The position numbers were made by a program, and so were the translations under genes. 38,734 nucleotides of DNA from Lentisphaerae bacterium RIFOXYA12_64_32. GTDB lineage: Bacteria > Verrucomicrobiota > Lentisphaeria > Oligosphaerales > YB12-FULL-65-16. The notes under the pieces were generated by a model that was given only the letters and a program-made list of their open reading frames with translations, was not told the DNA's origin and ran no database searches. Each line of letters opens with the position of its first letter. Position 1 is the first letter of the stretch. Positions 23,801 to 30,791 of this stretch are shown piece by piece. The stretch lies in the NCBI GenBank assembly GCA_001803235.1, contig MHBL01000045.1, forward strand, positions 1-38,734. Reading direction: 5' to 3'.

Positions 23801-25618
23801 GTGACCCCTTCCGTCTTCAAAGATCTGCCCAGTCTGAATCTGAGCCCCGGAGACGTTGTCGTCATGTCTGGGGGCGCCACGGGAATCAGCGCCCACCTGG
23901 CACGCAGCCTTACGCCCTTCTCGCCCCGCCTGGTCTTCTTGGGGAGAACTTCTCTGGATTCAGGCGTCGATTCGGCAAAGCCGCGCCCCGCTCCTTCGTC
24001 GTCGGAGTCCAGCCCTGACGAATCCAGGGGCCGTGAGATCGCCCAAACCCTGGCGGCTTTGCACGCCTCCGGGATCGAGGCAACGTACCATACCTGCGAT
24101 GTGACTGACCCCCAGGCCGTCCGTGCCATCCTGGGCGAGGTGGTCAGCCGCTATGGCAGGATAGACGGGATCATTCACGGCGCCGGAGTCATCCGGGATG
24201 GTTGGCTCGGCCAAATGAGCCCAGAGGATTTCTCGCTGGTCGCGGACGTCAAGTTTCTGGGCGCCTGGAATCTATTCTCGGCGGCAGAAGGGGCGGGACT
24301 GAGGTTCTTCGTGGGCCTCTCTTCGGTGGCGGCGATCCAGGGGAATCCCGGCCAGGCCAACTACGCTGCCGCCAACCGGATGATGTCGGCGCTGCTCAGG
24401 TACCTCGGCCGCAGGAACGGCGCCATCCGGTTCAAGGCGTTGATGCTGCCCCCTGTCGAGGGGGCGGGCATGGCGGAGAACCCGGAGGTCCGCGATCTGC
24501 TGAAGCGGAGGGGCGTGGCGTACATCCATGCACATGAGCTTGCCGGGCTTTTCTGCCGGGAACTCTTTGTGGCCCCGGCCGAAGACGACTGGGTGATGTT
24601 CATGAGGACACTGCCATCCGTGAGGACGGCACGGCTCAGCGATATCATCCGTCCTGCGCCCAAGGGAGAGCTGGATGGGGGCACCGTGGCCTTCAGCACC
24701 CAGGACTTCCCCATGATAGAAGGGATCTCCTGCCTGGATCTGCGCCGGGAACGCCTGGAGGCCTCAAGGACCTTCTCCAGGCAGAACGATCTGTGGATAG
24801 CCGACCACCGGCCCCTGAAGTCTGTCGCGCATCCCCTGGTCTCAGCCGCCATGGTTGTGGAGACGTTCATGGAAACCGCCCGGCTCCTGTATCCCCACCT
24901 CCAGGTGCGGGGAGTACGCCAGGTGCGATTCATGGAAATGATCCCCTGCCCTCCTGAGATCCCGCGGTCTTCCAGGACATCCTGCCGCCGAGCCGATGCC
25001 GGCCTTCGGGAGGTCGTATGCGAGGTCTCTCTGGCGATACAGGACATCTCCCCCACGGGAAGCGTCATGGACCGCTTCAGCCCGCACTGCACGGGCCAGG
25101 TGCTTCTCGGTGGCGGGGGAGGAAATCTCGAGGAAGGGCTCCAGGATTTCCCTGTCCGGCCGGACGAACTGCGGACTCGATCGGTGGATCACAAGAAGGT
25201 GCTGGAATGGTACGAGGACCGCACTGGACTCGACGGCAGGTATCGTGTGCTGGAGGTCATTGACGGCACAGGTTCAGGGGTGGTGCGGGGCCGCACCACC
25301 TACCGGGAGACAAGTGATTTCGCACATCTTCCGAACGCGCGGTACCAATACTCGCCCTATCTTTTCGAAGCCCTCATGCAGTTGGTTGGCTTCTACATGG
25401 TTATGACGGACCCGTCGGAGCGGCGCCCTGTGCTTCCTGTCGAGATCGGGGAGATGCGGTTCCTGCGCCCATGCCGGGCGGGGGAACGGATGACCCTGGA
25501 GGCCCGCCTGCGAGCGCAGAACAAGGCCTCGTTCGCCTGGGATGCCCGAGGCCTCGACGATGCGGGGCACACGGTAATCCAGGTTCGTGGTTTGCGAATG
25601 CAGTGGCTTCCGGAGTGA
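17897..25618 (+). CDS. PUFA-synthase-like type I polyketide/fatty acid megasynthase (NPD-NPD-KS-AT-ACP-KR-DH)
   Basis: A 2573-residue iterative-type synthase. ATG 17897 follows GTGGAGG. Order seen: (1) residues ~20-240, a degenerate nitronate-monooxygenase-like TIM barrel (GCEASGFVSGE, WGGIWTPEAAAAFLSTGATG); (2) ~350-650, a complete NPD/PfaD-like flavin enoyl-reductase candidate (FIQGAMS, EGYEAGGHVGQHS ~478, LAGGIF, GADAIQMGTAYL ~537); (3) ketosynthase from ~722 with Cys in SAACATS (~923), His in VECHATST (~1064) and His in SQIGHTLGA (~1099); (4) acyltransferase from ~1280, FPGQGAHYQG and GHSLGE (Ser ~1362); (5) one ACP, Ser ~1681 in DLSIRSSR; (6) ketoreductase (SGGATGIS ~1989, LSSVAA ~2140, NYAAAN ~2154); (7) a C-terminal double-hotdog dehydratase (WIADHRP ~2302, YLFEALMQ ~2489). 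The set allows full beta-carbon reduction on one carrier. The product is unknown: a long-chain acyl or polyketide lipid is likely. Its PPTase and exporter lie downstream. Confidence 0.9.
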   Translation: MSAEEQVPTIAFVWRPEEIGPPVTQMAQRTGSRAIFDCSRMDAEALYSLLRRVGPTGHISDIKISAPALMDPSVGQLLKGTGVRNLWVECQPQFAPEDPSSILQRLSALSENCRCFPIIGDVDLLAAIVKDGSGIGRIVLKGCEASGFVSGETTLVLCSAAREMLRASAKPLDILIWGGIWTPEAAAAFLSTGATGIVFESVHWLTDLVAMDDLQRQQLARLRMDSTALVGLDLQVPCRLFNKGNSLAFKELKAIEDSLCAAEITGESRRSFVSQVQARALQPLESHFTPGEAIPLGVEAAFAAAFAERFGAGTETAVKAFMAEIRDLCRSAEMKRDCFLDSPVAREMGTKYPFIQGAMSCITDVPEFALRVADAGGLPTIALGLMDTETRDRKLGRLPEILGGRPYAVNVVSLAENPFRETHLAWIKQQRPRFVWIAGGDISPIKELLECGIGVAYIAPDDALLKLALEAGVRYVVCEGYEAGGHVGQHSTLTLAQVVLDLKRRKPSLFQDCRVILAGGIFNRETAFMAALLGADAIQMGTAYLATQEIVDTGALTALYRRMIVESPPGGTVVSGQSTGLRVRSLRTPRVAAVLSLEREFAAGHQDERSFRAKMEEMAAGSLFIAARGVDRRSGMPLDEQACLERGQFMSGACAGPIRNVQNLESFHRELAEGPLLLHQPFAGSIGRISEPPPGAPPHRGTPSSKVGDGLKQVAPPRDAHGRIAITGMSVLNALGTSPEEVWAASVAMKSGITLVPPSRWDHAYHYDPRPRVPDKTYCKVGAFVDFHVSRNELGIPPQDFRTMTDATRITLWLADRAIRASGILDSGIPRERIGVIISQNSGEAAGTLVSAIIRAHICNLLTAIKRAIPLTPDQVSAVEREVKAGRMAPDDTTLLGRLNCAAAGFICNRYGFMGPSYAVSAACATSLVALYSAMQMIRNGILDAAVVGGSEESLTHLHFLEFSALGALYGMSGRERPAHEASRPFDAERDGMVLGEGGGMIVIERESLARARGAHVHAIVTGMGASNNHLGMVESSSATQEIAIRASFRGLPYGPDAVDLVECHATSTRQGDVEEVRGLKTFFNPSKRTVLTSFKSQIGHTLGASGIINLIRGIMATKMGGFPATLNYEHPDPEMGLEGSGLFIATEPLDWPCRTGQPRRLQVNAFGFGGSNYVVQMEQALDEVDTILVSPGGEARLAGETGDGPPTLQGVSVFRTEMGGRNCRMAVVAPSDEEALAAIERSAAFAEADIVSPRAVRSLAQQGIFIGPEDLPVPPLALVFPGQGAHYQGMGRVLYESFPVIKEWMDRAAAVADFDLLQLLFHDREENLQKTRWQQPALFTLEHAMARHLMSLGIQPKAMAGHSLGELSALCLAGVYSLEDGFRIVNMRARCMDKAAAGRSDPGVMAAVDAPLDLLMELLQGQADVHIGNINSPKQVILSGDTEAVKRLGARLKERGYRFTLLRVSMAFHSPAMRVIHDELDAYVATLPFHAPQIPVISNTTMAPYPSDPVEIRRILMAHLGSTVHWMNNAQTLWNDYGIRLFVEVGPGEILSHLIADTLSESACIQTCIPPAEGAIYTTALAQLFVQGHLKVRGEPRFVSRAGFGKAPASPRNAPAGQRPPRPVERPPAIPDGQASPALSEAPVRQDHMEALIQIIMDATGFNRDEIQPDMDLRRDLSIRSSRLPIIMDAAERHFGITIELEDFMQVRTVKDTAQRISAIVAKQEGAGVRPATQAGAPGAARAGSPEPVQDEASLKRLTFDLAPVEPAASAALELGPGESILLLSPGKDDGIAKSAEDVFRRDYGVDTLSMPFMPEHLRPGEEGHDILTAEGAARASERISGLASLVGMVITLPEGGSGRLENVTDVSRLLRGLFPLLKAFLQSPTRKFVVLIHSRKDADTLGRLLTDGLLGLFLSAAQEHPAVQFRTLEIDRDTDMRVALRGALDRGYSVVELLHREGRFFSSLGHVTPSVFKDLPSLNLSPGDVVVMSGGATGISAHLARSLTPFSPRLVFLGRTSLDSGVDSAKPRPAPSSSESSPDESRGREIAQTLAALHASGIEATYHTCDVTDPQAVRAILGEVVSRYGRIDGIIHGAGVIRDGWLGQMSPEDFSLVADVKFLGAWNLFSAAEGAGLRFFVGLSSVAAIQGNPGQANYAAANRMMSALLRYLGRRNGAIRFKALMLPPVEGAGMAENPEVRDLLKRRGVAYIHAHELAGLFCRELFVAPAEDDWVMFMRTLPSVRTARLSDIIRPAPKGELDGGTVAFSTQDFPMIEGISCLDLRRERLEASRTFSRQNDLWIADHRPLKSVAHPLVSAAMVVETFMETARLLYPHLQVRGVRQVRFMEMIPCPPEIPRSSRTSCRRADAGLREVVCEVSLAIQDISPTGSVMDRFSPHCTGQVLLGGGGGNLEEGLQDFPVRPDELRTRSVDHKKVLEWYEDRTGLDGRYRVLEVIDGTGSGVVRGRTTYRETSDFAHLPNARYQYSPYLFEALMQLVGFYMVMTDPSERRPVLPVEIGEMRFLRPCRAGERMTLEARLRAQNKASFAWDARGLDDAGHTVIQVRGLRMQWLPE

Positions 25619-25772
25619 GCCGCCCACGACGTCGCCTTGGCCGCCGATGCGTTGAGGTATTCTTCCCATCGGTAAAGTGAGACGAAACATCGCGAGCAAG
25701 ACAGAGGTCGGCATTGAGGGAGACCCGCGCTTTCAAGAGCCTGGACTTCCGGGAAAAGGAAAGCAGGCAAGC

Positions 25773-26843
25773 ATGACCGACGGGAAGAAGAATCAGCCCC
25801 CATCTTCCGAGATCGTTCTCTATCAGACCGAGGATGGCCGGAACAGGATCGAGGTCCGACTTGAGAACGAGACGGTGTGGCTGACACAACAGCTTATGGC
25901 CGAACTGTTTCAGACGACGAAACAGAACATAAGCCTTCATCTGCAAAACATTTACGAGCAGGGCGAACTGACCCGTGAGGCAACTGTCAAGGAATCCTTG
26001 ACGGTTCGAGAGGAGGGCGGAAGGCAGGTCAGACGGACCGTTGAGTTCTACAACCTCGACGGCATTATCTCCGTCGGTTACCGGGTCAACAGCGTCCGGG
26101 GCACCCAGTTCCGCATTTGGGCGACACAGCGCCTGCGTGAGTACATCGTGAAGGGCTTCACGCTGGACGATGAGCGGCTCAAGGGCCGAGACCGGCTCGC
26201 TGACTACTTTGACGAACTGCTGGCCCGCATCCGCGAAATCCGGGCCAGCGAGAAGCGCGTGTACCAGCGCATCCGTGAGATTTTCGCCCTGGCATCCGAC
26301 TACCGGGAAGGCGAGCAGGAACCCCAGGTGTTCTTTGCCACCATGCAGAACAAGATGCACTTCGCCGCCACCGGCATGACCACGGCGGCGATTGTCCGCC
26401 GGCGCGCCGATGCGTCACAAGCCAACATGGGCTTGACCGCGTGGAGCGGCGGGCGTGTCTTGAAGCGCGACGTGCCGACGGCGAAGAACTACCTCGACGA
26501 GCGCGAGATCGACACGCTGAACCGCATCGTGGTCATGTTCCTCGATCAGGCCGAATTCCGCGCCCAGCGGCGGCAGGACATCAAGATGCGGGATTGGACG
26601 GCCTTTCTCGACAAGTTCCTCCGCGACACCGAACTGCCCGTGTTGGAGGGGGCCGGAACCGTCACTCAAGAAGACGCGCGATCATGGGCCGAGGCGCAGT
26701 ACGACACCTTTGCCGAACGTCGCCGGTTGCAGGCGGAACAAACAGCCGAAAAGCAGTATGTCGAAGACCTGCAATCGGCCTCCAAGGCCTTGGAGGCAAC
26801 CGGGAAGAAACCGTTGCCCAAGCGGAGAGGGCGCAAGGCATGA
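25773..26843 (+). CDS. RhuM family protein
   Basis: A 356-residue protein of the RhuM (virulence protein, PF13310) family. ATG 25773 follows AAGGAAAGCAGGCAAGC. Family blocks are clear: IVLYQTEDGRNRIEVRLENE, a helix-turn-helix-like WLTQQLMAELFQTTKQNIS, LHLQNIYEQGEL, FYNLDGIISVGYRVNS, GTQFRIWATQRLREYIVKGF, and a central YFDELLARIREIRASEKRVYQ. The C-terminal region is helical and charged. RhuM proteins are common accessory genes near restriction systems and mobile DNA and their biochemistry is not settled. Here it stands alone between the megasynthase (154 bp upstream) and its phosphopantetheinyl transferase, whose open frame begins in the ATGA of its stop codon. It looks like a cargo insertion in a biosynthetic operon, or a co-opted regulator. 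Confidence 0.88.
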   Translation: MTDGKKNQPPSSEIVLYQTEDGRNRIEVRLENETVWLTQQLMAELFQTTKQNISLHLQNIYEQGELTREATVKESLTVREEGGRQVRRTVEFYNLDGIISVGYRVNSVRGTQFRIWATQRLREYIVKGFTLDDERLKGRDRLADYFDELLARIREIRASEKRVYQRIREIFALASDYREGEQEPQVFFATMQNKMHFAATGMTTAAIVRRRADASQANMGLTAWSGGRVLKRDVPTAKNYLDEREIDTLNRIVVMFLDQAEFRAQRRQDIKMRDWTAFLDKFLRDTELPVLEGAGTVTQEDARSWAEAQYDTFAERRRLQAEQTAEKQYVEDLQSASKALEATGKKPLPKRRGRKA

Positions 26844-26875
26844 CCCGAGAACCCCGCCCCCGGAATTTCAGAGGA

Positions 26876-27607
26876 ATGACAGTGCCACCGGATCACCACG
26901 GAATTGCCGTTCATACCATGAGTCCCGTTCATCGACGGGGACCAGTCTTCTATGCATCCCTGCCGCGTGAGACCGCCCCCCCCGAGAGGCATGGGGCGAA
27001 CGGAGAAGGAGCCAGGCACCGCCTGGTCTCCATCCTGTGGGAGCACCTTGTGACGATGGACAGTCCTCATTGGAAATGCCACCTTCCGTCCAACGGAACG
27101 GCTTCCCCGATTCAGGTGGTCCGCGACCCGCTTGGCAAGCCCCATCTCCTGTTGGGAGGACATCGGGGACCGGCCATCTCCTTCAGCGAAGGTGGCGGGG
27201 CCGTCTGGGCTGCCCTCTGCTGGGATGAGTCTGATATCGGCCTCGATGTGGCAGAGACCAGCGAGTTCCATGGCGACTACCCCATCCGCCGAGTCTTCAA
27301 TGCGCAGGAGCTTCAGCATGTCGTGAGGTTGACCGGGGGAGATCTGGAGAAAGCATCCGCCCTGCTCTGGTCCATCAAGGAAGCCATCGTCAAGGCCCTG
27401 GGATGCGGGTTCCATCTTGTGGAACCGCGGGACATCGACGTCCGACCATCCGTGAAGGGAGACGGCGAGTACACCTTTCCGGTGTGCCTATCAAGGAAGG
27501 CTCTGGAGCGGTTGCCTATGGGCGCGGACCGATCCATGTGGGTACGCGCGCTTCCGCAGGTGAAGATGTGGCTGTCCATCGCCTTCCTGAATGGGCAACG
27601 CCACTGA
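26876..27607 (+). CDS. 4'-phosphopantetheinyl transferase, Sfp type
   Basis: A roughly 243-residue enzyme that would transfer phosphopantetheine from CoA to the ACP serine of the megasynthase and perhaps the ACP of the 9.9-kb fusion. Motifs: GLDVAE (~122; the usual G-[IV]-D metal site), and WSIKEAIVKALGCG (~165), the WxxKEAxxK signature carrying the metal-binding Glu and CoA-contacting Lys. The N-terminal part has a VVRDPLGKPHLLLGG-like stretch and a FSEGGGAVWAAL segment in place of the usual FNLSHS. The start is uncertain. ATG 26840 overlaps the RhuM stop (ATGA); ATG 26876 has AGAGGA directly in front and a better length; ATG 26918 is also possible. Its location 1.3 kb after the megasynthase argues that they work together. 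Confidence 0.82.
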   Translation: MTVPPDHHGIAVHTMSPVHRRGPVFYASLPRETAPPERHGANGEGARHRLVSILWEHLVTMDSPHWKCHLPSNGTASPIQVVRDPLGKPHLLLGGHRGPAISFSEGGGAVWAALCWDESDIGLDVAETSEFHGDYPIRRVFNAQELQHVVRLTGGDLEKASALLWSIKEAIVKALGCGFHLVEPRDIDVRPSVKGDGEYTFPVCLSRKALERLPMGADRSMWVRALPQVKMWLSIAFLNGQRH

Positions 27608-27663
27608 CGCGACGGGCGGCGGTGGCGTCATTTCTGTGATCCATAGAAACGAAATGCAAATTC

Positions 27664-28617
27664 ATGCCAAGCGAAACCGAACACGCAATCCAAGTGGAGA
27701 ACCTGACGAAACGGTACGGGGCGTTGCTGGCGGTCAATGACATATCGTTCACGGTCAGGAAAGGCGAGGTGTTCGCGTTCCTGGGCGCGAACGGCGCCGG
27801 CAAGACCACGACCGTCGAGATCATCGAGACTATCCGCACGCCCACGTCGGGAAAAGTGCACCTTCTCGGGATGGACGTCACAAAGAAGAAACACGACCTT
27901 GTCCAACGCATCGGCGTCCTGCCGCAGGGGTTTAGCTCGTTCGACCGGATTACGGTCAGGGAGACCCTCCAGTACTACTCACGGCTCTTCTGCTGCAGGA
28001 ACACCGATGTCGACGGGCTGATCGCGCTCACGGACCTCAAGGACAAGACCCACGAGCAGTTCAAGAACCTCTCAGGGGGCTTGAAGCAGCGCCTGGGAAT
28101 CGCCGTGGCGCTCGTGAACGATCCCGAGGTCGTGTTCCTCGACGAACCGACGACAGGGCTCGACCCTCGCGCCAGGCGCGAGGTGTGGAAAGTCCTGCTG
28201 GGCCTGAAGAACAAGGGGAAAACGATATTTCTCACCACACACTACATGGAGGAAGCGGAGTCTCTGGCCGACAGGGTCGCCATCATCTCGAAGGGCAAGA
28301 TTATCGCGATAGGCTCTCCCGGTGAACTCGTAGAAGACAACGCGAACTACCTGGCCCTCACGCTGAAGTCCGTCGATGCAAGAGTCTTTGAAATCGTCCA
28401 GAAGATGGACTTCGCCCCAGTCCATGACAACCACGGGGACATCAAGGTCCGGTTGGAACGCACGGACGATGTACAGAAGGTACTGAACGCCCTCAGGGAG
28501 GGTGGGGCGTCGTTCCTCGGCTTGGACGTTCGCAAGCCCAACCTGGAAGAGGTCTTCCTGAAGCTCACCGGTGAAGATCTCCGCGAAGACCCCGCCGGGG
28601 AAAGGGGAGCGGAATGA
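27664..28617 (+). CDS. ABC transporter ATP-binding protein (DrrA/CcmA-like exporter ATPase)
   Basis: A 317-residue nucleotide-binding subunit. Walker A GANGAGKTT (~40-48), Q-loop VLPQGFSSFD, signature LSGGLKQR (~137), Walker B VVFLDEPTTGLD (~156) and switch His in TTHYMEEAE are all intact. After ~residue 220 there is the C-terminal extension typical of DrrA-type drug, antibiotic or polysaccharide exporters (KPNLEEVFLKLTGEDL). It starts at ATG 27664, 56 bp after the PPTase, with only a weak ribosome site. The stop overlaps the permease start (ATGA), so the pair is translationally coupled. It should energise export of a lipid or polyketide product together with the ABC-2 permease downstream. 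Confidence 0.9.
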   Translation: MPSETEHAIQVENLTKRYGALLAVNDISFTVRKGEVFAFLGANGAGKTTTVEIIETIRTPTSGKVHLLGMDVTKKKHDLVQRIGVLPQGFSSFDRITVRETLQYYSRLFCCRNTDVDGLIALTDLKDKTHEQFKNLSGGLKQRLGIAVALVNDPEVVFLDEPTTGLDPRARREVWKVLLGLKNKGKTIFLTTHYMEEAESLADRVAIISKGKIIAIGSPGELVEDNANYLALTLKSVDARVFEIVQKMDFAPVHDNHGDIKVRLERTDDVQKVLNALREGGASFLGLDVRKPNLEEVFLKLTGEDLREDPAGERGAE

Positions 28618-29732
28618 ACCTCCGCGTCATCGGTGCGAATCTGGTCGTAAGCGTGAAGAGCTTCTACCGCGAGAAGCCGGCGGTCTTCTTCAGACTTGCC
28701 TTCCCGGTGATCCTGATCCTCGTGTTCGGCACCATTTTCATGGAACGGGACAACCGAATCTTCGACCTCGATGTGCAGGATCTCGACCAGACGGAGGCGT
28801 CCGCACGGCTCGTCGAGGCCCTCGAGCTGTGCGGGAGATTCAAGATTGCCGAGGTCGCCCCTGCCGTCAACGCCACACGGTATGCCAAGGACAACCGCAG
28901 GGATCTTGTCCTGATCATTCCCGAAGGCTGCGAGACGGCCCTGATGCAGAGAGAGGGGGACGTCGCCCCCGATGCATTCGTTACCCTCACGGAGGTCCAC
29001 GACCCCAGTTCCTTCGGGGTGACCACGAAAATGCAGGTCCTGCACATGGTGCTTGCCGGGATAAACCAGGAAATGTCTGGGAAAACGCCGTTCATCAGAT
29101 CGGCAGAGACATCGATACTTGCAAAGAAGTACCGGTTCATCGAGTTCTTCGTCCCGGGGATCATCGCCATGGCGGCGATGACCGCGAGCCTGTTCGGTGC
29201 GGTGAACGTGAATGCGGAACTCCGGCAGAAAGGCGTCACCAGGAAGCTGTCCACGACGCCCATCACCCGTACCGAATGGATCCTGTCGAATGTCCTGTAC
29301 CAGTTCATCCTCGCGGTTCTGTCCACAACGGTGATCCTGTTGGTGAGCTACACGGTGTTCAGCGTCAGCCTTCAGATAAACGTCTGGCTGCCGGTGTTCG
29401 TGGTGCTTGACGTCTTTGCGTTTGTTGGGCTCGGGATGATACTTACCCGCGTCGCGCGGGAGGCGGAGAGCGCCGCCGCCGCGGCAAACGCCGTCATGTT
29501 CCCGATGATGTTCCTGTCGGGAACCTTCTTCCCGGTCGAGATGATGCCCGAATTCCTGCAGAAGGTAGCCAAGGTACTGCCTCTCTTTTATGTGAACGAA
29601 GGGCTGCGGGCATCCATGGTACTCGTTGACCACATGGCCGCGCTGAGATGTGCCCTGATCGTCGGGGCTTTCGCCGCCGTGGCCTTCGCTATTGGCATAA
29701 CGACAACCACGTTGAGCGACGAATCAACATGA
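28614..29732 (+). CDS. ABC-2 type exporter permease
   Basis: A 372-residue membrane protein that overlaps the ATPase gene by 4 bp. Topology fits ABC-2 permeases of the DrrB/YhaP class. One N-terminal helix (FFRLAFPVILILVFGTIF) is followed by a long soluble domain of ~150 residues (DVQDLDQTEASARLVEALE, LVLIIPEGCE, FVTLTEVHDPSSFG) and then a C-terminal bundle of five to six helices (FFVPGIIAMAAMTASLFGAVN, FILAVLSTTVILLVSYTVF, VFVVLDVFAFVGLGMIL, NAVMFPMMFLSGTFFPVEMMP, ALIVGAFAAVAFAIGI). The motif QKGVTRKLSTTPITRTEW is typical of the family. It would form the export channel with the ATPase and is coupled in turn to the radical SAM gene by another ATGA overlap. Confidence 0.88.
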   Translation: MNLRVIGANLVVSVKSFYREKPAVFFRLAFPVILILVFGTIFMERDNRIFDLDVQDLDQTEASARLVEALELCGRFKIAEVAPAVNATRYAKDNRRDLVLIIPEGCETALMQREGDVAPDAFVTLTEVHDPSSFGVTTKMQVLHMVLAGINQEMSGKTPFIRSAETSILAKKYRFIEFFVPGIIAMAAMTASLFGAVNVNAELRQKGVTRKLSTTPITRTEWILSNVLYQFILAVLSTTVILLVSYTVFSVSLQINVWLPVFVVLDVFAFVGLGMILTRVAREAESAAAAANAVMFPMMFLSGTFFPVEMMPEFLQKVAKVLPLFYVNEGLRASMVLVDHMAALRCALIVGAFAAVAFAIGITTTTLSDEST

Positions 29733-30673
29733 TTCTCAACGCACGGGACAAGATAACCAGGGGCCTGTTGTCATTGGCCAAGAGCCCTCTGCTCTTCTAT
29801 CCGTACTACCGATACCATCTCCCATTGCCCTCCGAGATCCTGATCGAGAACACAAACAACTGCAACGCGCAGTGTGTCATGTGCCCTCGCGAGACGCTGA
29901 CCCGAAAACGTGGGTTCATGGAGTTTGCCCTATTCGAAAAGATCATAAGAGAGGTGTCCGGCGCGCGCCGAACACCCGTCGTGCATTTGCACGGGTTTGG
30001 CGAGCCGCTTCTGGATGAGTCACTGCCGGAAAGGATCAGGCTGGCAAAGACCTGCGGGATAAAGCATACCTATCTCGTTACCAATGCCTCGCTACTGTTC
30101 CCCGAGACATCGAGAAAGATCATTGCTGCGGGATTGGATACGATGAAGATCAGTTTCTACGGGACCGACGAAGAGTCGTATCGCGCCACCATGAGACGGC
30201 TGGATTTCAAGGTGGCGCTTCACAACATCACGGAGTTTGTGAAGATAAGGAAGGAAATGAAGAAGAGGACGCCGAAGTTGATCCTTCAATACCTGCCCCA
30301 GGAAGCCAATGCGGCCAAGACGGAGGAGTTCCGGTCCCTGTGGCACGCTGTCCTGGACAAGAGCGCCGGTGACCGCCTGAACAGCAGCACGTTGCACAAC
30401 TATGGGGGCGGACGAGCCTACAACCGCGTGGGAGAGAGAATGGCGTCTGTTTGTTTTTACCCCTGGACCGCCATGTCGGTGCTCTGGGACGGCAGGGCCG
30501 TCACCTGTTGCATGGATTACAATGGCGTTCAGGGCTTGGGAGATCTGAACGTCCAGAGTGTCACGGAGATCTGGAACGGACCGGTGTTGGCCGCGATCAG
30601 AAGGAACTTTGGGAAGTTGGACTATAGCGGGTTCCCGACCTGTCTTTGCTGCGATTGGGTAAGCAGGAGGTAA
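29729..30673 (+). CDS. Radical SAM protein with SPASM-like C-terminus
   Basis: A 314-residue enzyme. ATG 29729 overlaps the permease stop (ATGA), so I prefer it to the upstream in-frame ATG at 29648, which lies inside the permease. The [4Fe-4S]/SAM motif is C45-x3-C49-x2-C52 in NNCNAQCVMCPRE. Further on are HLHGFGEPLLDE (the GGEP-like SAM-binding strand), TNASLL and MKISFYG. The C-terminal ~75 residues carry a cysteine cluster (SVCFYPW, VTCCMDY, CLCCDW) like the twitch/SPASM auxiliary cluster domain, with LGDLNVQSVTEIWNG between. Such proteins modify peptides, sugars or lipids; the substrate is not evident. Tight coupling to the exporter suggests it tailors the exported product or a partner molecule. 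Confidence 0.85.
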   Translation: MILNARDKITRGLLSLAKSPLLFYPYYRYHLPLPSEILIENTNNCNAQCVMCPRETLTRKRGFMEFALFEKIIREVSGARRTPVVHLHGFGEPLLDESLPERIRLAKTCGIKHTYLVTNASLLFPETSRKIIAAGLDTMKISFYGTDEESYRATMRRLDFKVALHNITEFVKIRKEMKKRTPKLILQYLPQEANAAKTEEFRSLWHAVLDKSAGDRLNSSTLHNYGGGRAYNRVGERMASVCFYPWTAMSVLWDGRAVTCCMDYNGVQGLGDLNVQSVTEIWNGPVLAAIRRNFGKLDYSGFPTCLCCDWVSRR

Positions 30674-30791
30674 GTGAAGGCGAGGATTGCGGGAAGAGAG
30701 TATCGTATCATCTGCCCTGGGGTAATGACCGCCGGGCCGGGCAGGCGCTCAGGAGCACTCGGGGTTCCCAGGTCAATGCGGGAAGTGCGCG

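Noticed and set aside
25619..25772. Insertion-sequence ends around the RhuM gene
   Set aside because: No inverted repeats or target duplication could be found by eye on either side.
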